Source: Erythrobacter sp. HKB08 (GTDB lineage Bacteria > Pseudomonadota > Alphaproteobacteria > Sphingomonadales > Sphingomonadaceae). Taken from it: a stretch of 64,000 nucleotides of DNA. A model generated the notes under the pieces. It searched no databases and was not told where the DNA came from. It saw only the letters and a program-made list of their open reading frames with translations. Below are positions 1 to 8,390 of the stretch, in pieces. The stretch is taken from assembly GCF_004114695.1 (NCBI RefSeq), contig NZ_CP035310.1:2587501-2651500 (forward strand), read 5' to 3'. Both the position numbers and the translations under genes were made by a program. Within the stretch, counting starts at the first letter, position 1, and each line of letters starts with the position of its first letter.

Positions 1-202
1 CGGCGTCGCCTATGAAAGCGTCGACGTGCTGCAGGACATGGAAATCCGCCAGGGCATCAAGACCTATTCGGACTGGCCGACGATCCCCCAGCTCTATGTG
101 AAGGGCGAATTCGTCGGCGGCAGCGACATCATGATGGAAATGTTCGAAGCCGGCGAGCTGCAGGAAATGCTCGAGCAGAAGCAGGTCGCAAAAGCCGACT
201 GA
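1..202 (+). CDS. grxD: Monothiol glutaredoxin, Grx4 family (3' part)
   Basis: Only the C-terminal 66 or so residues are in the window; the gene begins upstream. The visible part contains [19 protein letters not shown], the glutathione-binding TIPQ(L/V)(F/Y) segment and the GG(S/C)D motif of monothiol glutaredoxins. The CGFS active site lies outside the window. In this family the protein binds a [2Fe-2S] cluster with glutathione in the cytosol and acts in iron-sulfur cluster trafficking, often with BolA. A strong hairpin terminator follows the stop codon within 30 bases, so this is the last gene of its transcript. Confidence 0.9.
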   Translation, partial: GVAYESVDVLQDMEIRQGIKTYSDWPTIPQLYVKGEFVGGSDIMMEMFEAGELQEMLEQKQVAKAD

Positions 203-228
203 ACGCTTCATCGGTTCTGACAAAGAGA

Positions 229-262
229 AAGGCCCGGTTCGCCAGAACCGGGCCTTCTTTTT
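229..262 (+). terminator. Rho-independent terminator after glutaredoxin gene
   Basis: A perfect 12-bp stem (AAGGCCCGGTTC at 229-240 and its complement at 245-256) with a 4-base loop GCCA is followed by CTTTTT. This is a textbook intrinsic terminator for the glutaredoxin transcript. Confidence 0.9.
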
Positions 263-491
263 GGGTCGACGCTACCGGGAGACCAATGGCGGCGTCAGTC
301 ATCGAGGACCAATCGATGCAAGCACAGATGCAGGCACCGTGCCAGATTTGCGTTTGGCCGCTTTTCCAGCGACTTCGATGGTTAGCGAATTCTTGATGCC
401 GCCGGTTCTGTAAAAGCTTCCGACACCCGCATCCCGCTTCGCTGTCGTGAGCGCTTGGCAAAGCGGGCCGGCTGCTCCAAAGTCTCCCGCG

Positions 492-1283
492 ATGACCGAT
501 GATCGTTTCGCGCACGCGCCCCATGCCGAGGGTATTCCCGCCGCCACAGTAGTCGTTTTCCGCCGCGCCGCCGATGGCGGGCCGCCGGAAATCCTGATGA
601 CCGTGCGATCGCGCTCGATGTCCTTCGCGGGCGGTGCGGCGGTCTTTCCCGGCGGCCGCGTCGACGAGGCGGACTTCGAGCTGGCAAAGACGCTCGACAG
701 CGATATCGAGCAGGACGAGCTCGCCCACCGTGTCGCAGCGATCCGCGAAACGCTGGAGGAAACCGGTCTCGCCATCGGCATGCGCGGCGAGGTCGACGCG
801 AGCCTTGCCGGCAAGGCGCGCGAATTGCTGCTTGAGCGCGGCGAGCTCGCACCGGTGCTGGACAAGATGGGCTGGCAGCTCGACCCGTCCGAAGTCCTGC
901 CCTTCGCTCGCTGGTTTCCCAAGAACGAGAAGCTGTCGCGCGTGTTCGATACGCGTTTCTATCTCGCCGATCTCGGCACCGGCGCGGTCGATATCACTGT
1001 CGACCAGACCGAGAATGTCCGCCTGTTCTGGACCACCGCCCAAGGCGCGCTCGACAGGTCCGAGACCGGCGAGCTGACAATCATCTACCCAACCCGCCGC
1101 AACCTCGAAAGGCTCGCGCAGTTCACCGACTTCGCCCAGGCGGCGGACGATTGCCGCCGGCATCCGGTGCGCACGATCACGCCGTTCCTTTCCGAGGAAG
1201 ACGGGCAGCGCTGGCTGCGCATCCCCGATGACGCGGGCTATCCGGTGACCGGCGAGCCGCTCGATGCGGTGATGCGCGGCTAA
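492..1283 (+). CDS. Nudix hydrolase, NUDT19/CoA-diphosphatase-like
   Basis: The protein has 263 residues when started at ATG 492 (MTDDRF); the frame is open upstream to 447, but those residues look non-native. A Nudix motif is visible in expanded form: GGRVDEADF, then an insert, then RETLEETGL carrying the metal-binding glutamates. The long insert inside the Nudix box and the FPGGRVD segment are typical of NUDT19-like hydrolases, which cleave CoA or related nucleoside diphosphates. The substrate cannot be read from sequence. It stands between the glutaredoxin terminator and the next dehydrogenase gene and could be co-transcribed with the latter (74-base gap). Confidence 0.8.
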   Translation: MTDDRFAHAPHAEGIPAATVVVFRRAADGGPPEILMTVRSRSMSFAGGAAVFPGGRVDEADFELAKTLDSDIEQDELAHRVAAIRETLEETGLAIGMRGEVDASLAGKARELLLERGELAPVLDKMGWQLDPSEVLPFARWFPKNEKLSRVFDTRFYLADLGTGAVDITVDQTENVRLFWTTAQGALDRSETGELTIIYPTRRNLERLAQFTDFAQAADDCRRHPVRTITPFLSEEDGQRWLRIPDDAGYPVTGEPLDAVMRG

Positions 1284-1357
1284 GCCTCTCACTTTCCCTG
1301 CGGAACAGGCGGCAGGCCTCCCCGTTGGATTGGCAAATCCGACGAACAGGAGCCCTC

Positions 1358-2737
1358 ATGTCGCAACTCGAAACCATCAACCCCGCAACCGAAGAGCCGA
1401 TCCAGTCCTACGACGTGCAGTCATGGGACGAGGTGAAGTCGTCGATCGAGCGCTGCCAGTCCGCATTCGAGGACTGGAGGCTGAATTCGCATGAAGAGCG
1501 GGGAGAGGTGCTCAAGGCTATCGCGGCGAAGTTCCGCGAGAAGAAGGAAAACCTCGCACAGCTCATGACCCGCGAAGTCGGCAAGCTGTTGCGCGACAGT
1601 CGCGACGAAGTCGAACTATGCGCCGCGATCTGCGAATGGACCGCCGAGAACGGCCCGAAAGAACTCGCCGACGACGAGCGCGAATACCCGGACGGGCGCA
1701 AGGGCGTCGTGACCTATTCGCCGATCGGCGTCGTCTACGGCATCCAGCCGTGGAACTTCCCGGCCTACCAGGTCGTGCGCTATTCCATCGCCAGCCTCAT
1801 GGCGGGCAATGGCGTGCTGCTGAAGCATGCAGAGAACTGCACAGGCAGTGGCTTAGCCATCAAGGACATCTACGAGGAGGCGGGGCTGCCCGAAGACCTC
1901 TTCACCGTCCTGCTGGTCGACCATGACACTTCGAACAAGGTGATCGAGCACGATTTGGTTCGCGGTGTCACGTTGACCGGAAGCGACGGCGCCGGGCGCG
2001 CCATTGGCGAACTCGCCGCGCAGAACATCAAGAAAACCGTTCTCGAGCTCGGGTCCAACGATGCCTACATGGTGCTGGAAGATGCCGATGTCGCCCATGC
2101 GGCAAAGACCTGCATCCAGGGGCGGCTCTACAACAACGGCCAGACTTGCATCAACGCCAAGCGCTTCATCGTGACCGAGGCGGTCTACGATGAATTCATG
2201 GAGCATTTCGTCTCGGGCATGGAAGCGATCAAGCTCGGCGATCCGACCTCCGACGATAGCGATATGGGGCCGATGGCGCGCAAGGACCTGCGCGAAACGC
2301 TGCAGAAGCAGGTCGACCAATCGGTCGAGAGGGGCGCGAAAATCCGCTGCGGCGGCGAGATGCGCGAGGGCACCGGTTATTACTACCCTGCCACCGTGCT
2401 CGAGGATGTCGCCCCCGGGCAGCCTGCCTATGACGACGAACTGTTCGGCCCCGTCGCCTCGGTCATCCGGGCGAAGGACGATGAGGATGCGATCCGGCTC
2501 GCCAACGACAGCCGCTATGGCCTCGGCGGCGGGATCTTCACGAAGGACCTCGAAAAGGCGAAGCGCATTGCCAGCCAGCATTTCGATACCGGCATGGTGT
2601 TCATCAACGGCTTCGGTCTCGCCAACCCCAACATGCCGTTCGGCGGGGTGAAGAATTCGGGCTACGGCCGCGAGCACGGCGGCAGCGGCATGCGCGAATT
2701 CGTCAACGAAAAGAGCATTTTCGTCAACGACGCATGA
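1358..2737 (+). CDS. NAD(P)-dependent aldehyde dehydrogenase, Sad/YneI-like (succinate semialdehyde type)
   Basis: The 459-residue product starts at ATG 1358, preceded by an AACAGGAG ribosome site. It has the aldehyde-dehydrogenase layout: PWNFPAYQV in the cofactor fold, VLELGSNDA with the general-base glutamate, and NNGQTCINAKRF with the catalytic cysteine. The overall sequence, including the C-terminal MPFGGVKNSGYGRE, resembles E. coli Sad (YneI), which oxidises succinate semialdehyde to succinate. The usual ELGG motif reads ELGS here. No GABA transaminase gene is adjacent, so the substrate is inferred from family only. Confidence 0.8.
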   Translation: MSQLETINPATEEPIQSYDVQSWDEVKSSIERCQSAFEDWRLNSHEERGEVLKAIAAKFREKKENLAQLMTREVGKLLRDSRDEVELCAAICEWTAENGPKELADDEREYPDGRKGVVTYSPIGVVYGIQPWNFPAYQVVRYSIASLMAGNGVLLKHAENCTGSGLAIKDIYEEAGLPEDLFTVLLVDHDTSNKVIEHDLVRGVTLTGSDGAGRAIGELAAQNIKKTVLELGSNDAYMVLEDADVAHAAKTCIQGRLYNNGQTCINAKRFIVTEAVYDEFMEHFVSGMEAIKLGDPTSDDSDMGPMARKDLRETLQKQVDQSVERGAKIRCGGEMREGTGYYYPATVLEDVAPGQPAYDDELFGPVASVIRAKDDEDAIRLANDSRYGLGGGIFTKDLEKAKRIASQHFDTGMVFINGFGLANPNMPFGGVKNSGYGREHGGSGMREFVNEKSIFVNDA

Positions 2738-2781
2738 GCGGGCGAGCTCCAGCGGGGTGCGTCATTTGAGAGAATAATGAG

Positions 2782-2858
2782 TGGCGCGCCCGGCAGGACT
2801 CGAACCTGCTACCTCAAGATTAGAAGTCTCGCGCTCTATCCAGATGAGCTACGGGCGC
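2782..2858 (-). tRNA. tRNA-Arg (anticodon TCT)
   Basis: Read on the minus strand, acceptor arms GCGCCCG and CGGGCGC pair, followed by discriminator G and an encoded CCA. The D arm is GCTC/GAGC, the anticodon stem is CGAGA/TCTTG with loop CTTCTAA giving anticodon TCT, and the T arm contains GGTTCGAGT. It reads AGA/AGG arginine codons. Confidence 0.95.
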
Positions 2859-2919
2859 GCGCTGCCTCAGCGCATAGCGCGCTTTTCGCGGCCCGCAAAT
2901 CGCTCTAGGCCCGCTGTCC

Positions 2920-3654
2920 ATGGAAAAGCCGACACGCATCAAGACGGGTAGCGGGCCGCCGCAGGCCTTTCGTTACTACGACATCGTCATGGCCGCATTC
3001 GTGGCCATCCTGCTGCTGTCGAACATCATCGGGGCGGCCAAGCCGTCCTACATCACCCTGCCAAACGGCAGCGAGTGGTCGTTCGGCGCAGGCGTGCTGT
3101 TCTTCCCGATCAGCTACATCATCGGCGACATCCTGACCGAGGTGTACGGCTACGCGAAAGCGCGGCGGGTCATCTGGACCGGCTTTGCCGCGCTCACCTT
3201 CATGGCCTTCATGGCATGGGTCGTCGTGGCCCTTCCCCCGGCGGAAGGCTGGGACGGGCAGGAGGCCTACGAGAAGGTCTTCGGCAATACCTGGCGCATC
3301 GTCCTCGCCTCGATCATCGCCTTCTGGGCAGGCGAGTTCGCCAACAGCATCGTACTGGCGAAGATGAAGGTCTGGACCAAGGGCAAGATGCTGTGGTCGC
3401 GCACGATCGGTTCGACCGTGGTCGGGCAGGGCCTCGACAGCATGCTGTTCTATCCCATCGCCTTCCTCGGCCAGGATGGCTGGACCACCGAGCTGATCAT
3501 CCAGCTCGTTCTGTCGCAGTGGCTCATCAAGACCGCGTGGGAAGCGTTCCTGACGCCGGTAACCTACGTAGTGGTGAACAAGCTGAAGTCGGCCGAGGGT
3601 GTCGACATCTACGACACCGCGACCGACTTCTCGCCTTTCGCAAAATCGGATTGA
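2920..3654 (+). CDS. yhhQ: Queuosine precursor transporter, YhhQ (VUT) family
   Basis: This 244-residue integral membrane protein has about six hydrophobic segments. Family-typical stretches are visible: LLLSNIIGAAK near the N terminus, FPISYIIGDILTEVYGY, and a late W-rich segment. YhhQ/QPTR proteins import 7-cyano-7-deazaguanine or 7-aminomethyl-7-deazaguanine for queuosine modification of tRNA in the inner membrane. The neighbouring tRNA-Arg gene is not itself a queuosine substrate, so the adjacency is probably coincidental. A hairpin shared with the convergent TonB receptor gene follows the stop codon. Confidence 0.88.
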   Translation: MEKPTRIKTGSGPPQAFRYYDIVMAAFVAILLLSNIIGAAKPSYITLPNGSEWSFGAGVLFFPISYIIGDILTEVYGYAKARRVIWTGFAALTFMAFMAWVVVALPPAEGWDGQEAYEKVFGNTWRIVLASIIAFWAGEFANSIVLAKMKVWTKGKMLWSRTIGSTVVGQGLDSMLFYPIAFLGQDGWTTELIIQLVLSQWLIKTAWEAFLTPVTYVVVNKLKSAEGVDIYDTATDFSPFAKSD

Positions 3655-3681
3655 TCGGGAATTTTGCGGGGCCCGAAATAA

Positions 3682-3711
3682 GGAAGGCCGGGCACTGAGA
3701 CCCGGCCTTCC
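3682..3711. terminator. Bidirectional hairpin terminator between convergent genes
   Basis: An 11-bp perfect stem (GGAAGGCCGGG at 3682-3692 and its complement at 3701-3711) encloses an 8-base loop. It lies between the stops of yhhQ (plus) and the TonB receptor (minus). On the minus strand it is followed by a moderately T-rich TTATTTC, so it may serve both genes. Confidence 0.7.
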
Positions 3712-3732
3712 CCTCCCCCAAGCGTTGTTCGC

Positions 3733-6708
3733 TTAGAACTCCACACCGACTGCGATGCCGTAGCGCCGCGGATCGAGCGTGAAGATGTTCGTGAACAGGC
3801 CCGACGAGGCGTCGGTCACGTAGAGACCCGTCGTCGAGTTGCTGTCGAAGATGTTCTGGACGAACCCGCGGACGAACCACTGGTTGTCCGGCGCGTTCAA
3901 CTGGATCTGCGCGTTCGCCTGAACGAACGGAGCGATCCGGTTGACCCGGCCGTTGAACACGTTGCCGTACTGCTCACCCGTGAAGGCGACGTCGAAGCGC
4001 GGCACGAGCGTCATGCCGCTGTCGAAGTCGTAGGTGTACTGGACACCGACCGAAGCCTTCATTTCCGGAGCCTGCGGCAGCTTGTTGCCCTTCAGGTTCA
4101 CCTGGACACCCGGGCTGAGCACCTCGATCCCGCCGAACAGGCCGCCTGCTGCTGCAGCGTAGCCATCGAGCGCAGCGCAGACGCTGAAAGCGCCCGAGGA
4201 TGCGATGTTGGCATCCGCCGGGAACTCGGTCGTCCCCTGCAGCGGGTTGGTCGTTGCAACATTGCCGGTTACCTGGCCTGCGTTGATTTCGCCGTTGACG
4301 AAATTCACGAAGGCATCGGGCCCGCCTTGCGCACTGCCGGTGACAGCACACAGAGCGCCGTTGGTGATGTCCTTGATGATGACGGCATTCGGATCGCCGC
4401 CACCCGGGTCACGCGGGTTCGAGAAGAACTGGTCGCCCGCAACTTCTGCATTCAGGTAGCTGAAGTTCATGTTGAACAGCCAGCGATCGGACGGACGCAG
4501 GAGAGACTCGATTTCGAGGCCCCAGATGTTCGCATCGATCGTGTCGTTGACCGAAGTGCGTGCGATAATGCGGCTCAGCTGCAGGTCCTTGTACTTGTAG
4601 TAGAAGGCCGTCGCATTGAGCTGCACCATGCCGTTAGCGAAGGTGTTCTTCGTACCGATTTCGAAGGCGTCGATCGTTTCCGATGCGAAGCTGTCCGGAA
4701 CCGCGAAGATCGGCTGCAGCGGCGGGTTGATACCGCCCGACTTGTAGCCGCGCGAGTAGGACGCATAGATCAGGTTATCCGGTGTGATCTGGTAATCCAG
4801 GACCACGCGGCCGGTAATCTCGTCGAATGCGACCGACCGCTGTTGCAGCGGCTGGACACCCGCAATCCCCGGATCGGCATCGAAGCCGGCAGCGAAGGGC
4901 GAGGAGAACGGATCGCCGTCGTTGCTGTAGGGATTGAGGAAGCTTGCAAGCGTCGAACGAGCCGAAATCGATTTCGTGTCGTCGTTGTAGCGCAGACCGC
5001 CGGTCAGCTTCAGCTTGTCGGTAATGTCGAAATAGACCTCGCCGAAGATGCCGTAGCTTTCCAGTTTGAAGTCGGTCGTGTTGTTGCGGAAGAACGACGT
5101 CGCCAGATAGCTTGGATCAAGCCCAAGTCCGAAAGACGTGAACGAGCCAAGGACGCCGGTGATATAGTCGATGGCGAAGGCGTTCACGAAGTAGCTGTTC
5201 TCCAGCACCTTCGATTCTGCATAGATACCGCCGAGCAGGAAGTTGAACGGCCCGTCGAAGTCAGACGAGACAATAAGCTCGCCCGACCAGGATTCGTTCT
5301 CCTGGTTCGACCGGTCGAACTGCGTGCCGTCCGGGGTACAGACCCGGAAGCCCTCGAACGCGCCGCGGTTGTCGAGACGCGTGTCGGAGACGCACAGGTC
5401 AGTGCCGGAGAACAGGGCATCGGTAATCGGCGTGAAATACGCGCTCGAACCCGGGACGAAGGCCGGAGCCGGTGCCGGAAGTCCGGTCGGAATACCGTTG
5501 GCAGCGAAGAACTGCAGGGTTCCGAACGCTGCGGCAGCATTCGGGATTTGGCCCACGCCGTTGTTGTAGTCCTGGCGCGAGTCGACGCTCGTTTCCTGGT
5601 ACATGCCCGACAGGCCGACACTGATCCCGCCGAAGTCGTGCTCGATGTGACCGTAGATCTGCAGTTCGTCGGCGAAGTATTCCGGCGTGAACTGCGTGCT
5701 CACTTCACGAACGTCGGACGATTCCTGGAAGTTCGCATAACCGTCGGGTCCATAGAGGCTGTTGAGGCCCAGGACCGCAGGGATGCCGTTGAACTCGAGG
5801 AACTCGGACGAACCCAGCGTGCCGGTGAAGGTCGAGTTGGAGTTCAGCTTGTCAAAATCGCGGCGGTTGTTGAGACAGCCGAGGATACCGGTCGGGTCCC
5901 TCTGACACTGCTGCTTCTGGATACGCATGCGATTGTCGTCTTCGCGGAAGTAGTAGCCCATCAGGTCGATGGTCGTATCCGGGCCCGGCTCGAAACGGAG
6001 CGAACCGCGGATCGCATACATTTCGCGGTCGTCGATATCGTCGCCGTTGAACAGGTTGGTCGTGTAACCGTCACGGTCGAGGTAGAAGCCCGCGATACGG
6101 ATGCCGATCGTGTCGCCGATCGGCACGTTGACCATGCCCTTGGCCTTGATCGAATTATAGTTGCCGTATTCGAACTCCGCCTTGGCACTGAAACCCGAGA
6201 GGTCGGGCTTGGCCGAGACGACGTTGACCACGCCCGAGGTCGCGTTACGACCGAACAGCGTGCCCTGCGGTCCGCGAAGTACTTCGATCCGTTCGAGATC
6301 GAAATACTCGGTCTCGAACAGGCGCGTCCCGAAGAGCGGTGCGGAATTGAGGTGGATTGCCGTCGCGCTGTCGCAGCTCACGCCGACGCAGAGGTCGCCG
6401 ATGCCGCGGATGGTGAAGCTCGAGGCGGTGAAGTTGCTCTTGGTGAAAGAGACGTTGGGCAGGGTCAGCTGGAGATCGCTTGCGTTCTCGATCTGCTGCG
6501 CTTCGAGTGCTTCGGCATTGAAGGCGCTGACTGCGATCGGAACTTCCTGCAGCCTCTGGCCCTGGCGCTGCGCGGTAACGACGATCTCGGTTGAACTACG
6601 GAAGACCGGTGCTTCTTCCTGGTCATTATCGGTATTGTCCTGCGCGTAAGCAGGTAGTGCGAACATGCTCCCGGCAATGCCGGCAAGCAGGGCAGCCTTG
6701 ACCCTCAT
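3733..6708 (-). CDS. TonB-dependent outer-membrane receptor
   Basis: The protein has 991 residues with a clear signal peptide ending in ALPAYAQ. The plug domain begins at about residue 40 with EIVVTAQRQ, a TonB-box-like segment, and contains LERIEVLRGPQGTLFGRNA, the classic plug motif. The C terminus ends in phenylalanine, as expected for an outer-membrane beta barrel. Such receptors import large or scarce ligands using energy from TonB-ExbBD. The ligand is unknown: no transporter, hydrolase or siderophore genes flank it. An unusual number of paired cysteines lies in plug and loop regions, for example residues 107 and 112. Confidence 0.92.
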   Translation of the reverse strand: MRVKAALLAGIAGSMFALPAYAQDNTDNDQEEAPVFRSSTEIVVTAQRQGQRLQEVPIAVSAFNAEALEAQQIENASDLQLTLPNVSFTKSNFTASSFTIRGIGDLCVGVSCDSATAIHLNSAPLFGTRLFETEYFDLERIEVLRGPQGTLFGRNATSGVVNVVSAKPDLSGFSAKAEFEYGNYNSIKAKGMVNVPIGDTIGIRIAGFYLDRDGYTTNLFNGDDIDDREMYAIRGSLRFEPGPDTTIDLMGYYFREDDNRMRIQKQQCQRDPTGILGCLNNRRDFDKLNSNSTFTGTLGSSEFLEFNGIPAVLGLNSLYGPDGYANFQESSDVREVSTQFTPEYFADELQIYGHIEHDFGGISVGLSGMYQETSVDSRQDYNNGVGQIPNAAAAFGTLQFFAANGIPTGLPAPAPAFVPGSSAYFTPITDALFSGTDLCVSDTRLDNRGAFEGFRVCTPDGTQFDRSNQENESWSGELIVSSDFDGPFNFLLGGIYAESKVLENSYFVNAFAIDYITGVLGSFTSFGLGLDPSYLATSFFRNNTTDFKLESYGIFGEVYFDITDKLKLTGGLRYNDDTKSISARSTLASFLNPYSNDGDPFSSPFAAGFDADPGIAGVQPLQQRSVAFDEITGRVVLDYQITPDNLIYASYSRGYKSGGINPPLQPIFAVPDSFASETIDAFEIGTKNTFANGMVQLNATAFYYKYKDLQLSRIIARTSVNDTIDANIWGLEIESLLRPSDRWLFNMNFSYLNAEVAGDQFFSNPRDPGGGDPNAVIIKDITNGALCAVTGSAQGGPDAFVNFVNGEINAGQVTGNVATTNPLQGTTEFPADANIASSGAFSVCAALDGYAAAAGGLFGGIEVLSPGVQVNLKGNKLPQAPEMKASVGVQYTYDFDSGMTLVPRFDVAFTGEQYGNVFNGRVNRIAPFVQANAQIQLNAPDNQWFVRGFVQNIFDSNSTTGLYVTDASSGLFTNIFTLDPRRYGIAVGVEF

Positions 6709-6823
6709 ACGTCCTCTCCCATGTCACGGCTGTCTTTTGATGCAGCCTGTAGATTGGAAGCTATGCCAGAACATGTCGCTCTGGCAATAGGGTTGCGCGA
6801 AATGAATTGTTCAGAACGATTTG

Positions 6824-6838
6824 TTGCGCAACGCGCAA
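6824..6838. promoter_or_regulatory. Palindrome upstream of TonB receptor gene
   Basis: TTGCGC-AAC-GCGCAA is a perfect 6-bp inverted repeat in the 143-base gap between the ppx stop and the receptor start. A related half, TTGCGCGA, occurs near 6793. It could be an operator for the receptor gene or, less likely, a weak terminator for ppx, since it lacks a T-run. Confidence 0.35.
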
Positions 6839-6851
6839 TTCGCTCAATCAC

Positions 6852-8390
6852 CTACTTTGCGTAGCTGTCGATCCGGGCGAGGCCGGCATCCGAGACGACC
6901 CGGAATTCGGGCCGCTTGCCCAGCCTGTCGGCCAGCAGCGTGAGGTCTTTTTCGTTCGGAATACCAAACAGCGCCTCGTGGCTTTCCTCGAGCGAGAGTA
7001 CCAGCGCATCGCCTTCTATCTGCAGACTGCTGACCTGGAACAGCTTGGACGAACGCGCCCCGAGCCGGCGACAGAGCCGGGTCGCGAGACCCCAGCAAAT
7101 CGCCGCTTCGAGCGCCTCTTCGGGTGCGAGGCTCGTCACATCCTTCGGCAAGTCGCAGCGATTGCCATTGGCGGAGACGGCTGCGGCGAGCATGGCGCGG
7201 TCCTGCGCCTTGATCGCGATCCAGCGCTTGTGGAGCGACCATTCGATCGCCAGCGGGCCGCGCAGGTTCGGCTCGATTTGCATCGACGCGAGCGACAGCA
7301 TTGTGGCGGCGAGGCGGAGACGCTCCGAGCCGTATTGCGAGCGCGGGACGACGTCGGCAGTCCATCCGGCCATGCGCGTCGCCAGTACCGGCGGGCAGCC
7401 GCGGAGCGCTGCAAATTCCCCGACACCCGCGAGCAGCGGGTCCTGCCCTTTCGCATCGCTCGCCAGTTGGGAGAAGACGATGCCTTCGCGCAGACCCCAG
7501 GCCGACACGGTGATCCGCGACGGCTCGAGATGCTCGATCATCGCCATGAGCAGCGTTGCCGCGACCGGAATGTTCTCCGCACGCATGCTGGAAATGCGCG
7601 GGCTGCCGGCGAAATCGCTCGCTTCCATCGTCGCCAGCCGCCGCGCGAGTGCGAAAGCGTCTTTCGTCGCGATCTCGAAACCGTGCGGGTCGGTCAGCGG
7701 GTAGCCCTGCTCTTCCATCGCGTAGACGGCACCTGCGCGCCATGTGCCCCCGACGAGGTAGAGCGGCTCGCCCTTGGGCGCTTTCCAGTTCGCACCGGCG
7801 AGCATTTCGGCGATCGCCGCCTTGCCCTTCTCGCGCCCGTGCTTGAGCAAGGCCGGCAAACGCAGGGTGCCGAGCGGCAGGCTCGTCCCGACTTCGCATT
7901 GCCCGTCGGCGATCTCGACCAGTTCGAGGCTGCCGCCGCCGAGGTCGGCAACTACACCGCTGGCACCGGGAAAAGCGCCGACCACGCCCATAGCGCTCAG
8001 CTCGGCCTCCTCCTCGCCCGAAAGCAGGCGCGGTTCGAAACCCAGATCGCTCACCATGGCGAGGAACTCGGGCCCGTTGGTCGCATCGCGCGCAGCAGCG
8101 GTCGCCACCACGTCGACGCGCGACACGCCGAGCTCCTCGAGGATGAGCGCATAACGGCGCAAGCCGCGCATCGCGAGTTCGACCGCCTCGTCGGCGAGCC
8201 TGCCGGTATCGCCGATCTCGCGCCCGAGACGCGCGGTGACCTTCTCGTTGAACAATGTCACCGGCGCGCGCGGCGAGCCGCCGTAGAGCACGAGGCGCAC
8301 GGTGTTCGACCCGATGTCAATAATTGCGCGGGCGACCCGGTTGCCGGCGAACATGCCCTGCCGGTCGGCGTGCCGCCTGCGAAGCGCCAT
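6852..8390 (-). CDS. ppx: Exopolyphosphatase, Ppx/GppA family
   Basis: This 512-residue protein of the ASKHA phosphotransferase fold carries the phosphate-1 motif IIDIGSNTVRLV near residue 24 and the phosphate-2 motif VVADLGGGSLELVE near residue 145. It releases orthophosphate processively from polyphosphate chains in the cytosol; some relatives also hydrolyse pppGpp. Its ATG shares one base with the ppk1 stop (TGATG), so translation is probably coupled to that of the polyphosphate kinase. The length agrees with the long Ppx form that includes a C-terminal HD-like helical region. Confidence 0.9.
   Translation of the reverse strand: MALRRRHADRQGMFAGNRVARAIIDIGSNTVRLVLYGGSPRAPVTLFNEKVTARLGREIGDTGRLADEAVELAMRGLRRYALILEELGVSRVDVVATAAARDATNGPEFLAMVSDLGFEPRLLSGEEEAELSAMGVVGAFPGASGVVADLGGGSLELVEIADGQCEVGTSLPLGTLRLPALLKHGREKGKAAIAEMLAGANWKAPKGEPLYLVGGTWRAGAVYAMEEQGYPLTDPHGFEIATKDAFALARRLATMEASDFAGSPRISSMRAENIPVAATLLMAMIEHLEPSRITVSAWGLREGIVFSQLASDAKGQDPLLAGVGEFAALRGCPPVLATRMAGWTADVVPRSQYGSERLRLAATMLSLASMQIEPNLRGPLAIEWSLHKRWIAIKAQDRAMLAAAVSANGNRCDLPKDVTSLAPEEALEAAICWGLATRLCRRLGARSSKLFQVSSLQIEGDALVLSLEESHEALFGIPNEKDLTLLADRLGKRPEFRVVSDAGLARIDSYAK

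Noticed and set aside
2782-2858. tRNA-Arg as a phage or island attachment site
   Set aside because: No integrase nearby and no repeat of the tRNA 3' end noticed downstream.
4327-6594. Plus-strand frame of 755 residues opposite the first TonB receptor
   Set aside because: Low-complexity Arg/Val/Glu-rich shadow of a convincing gene on the other strand.
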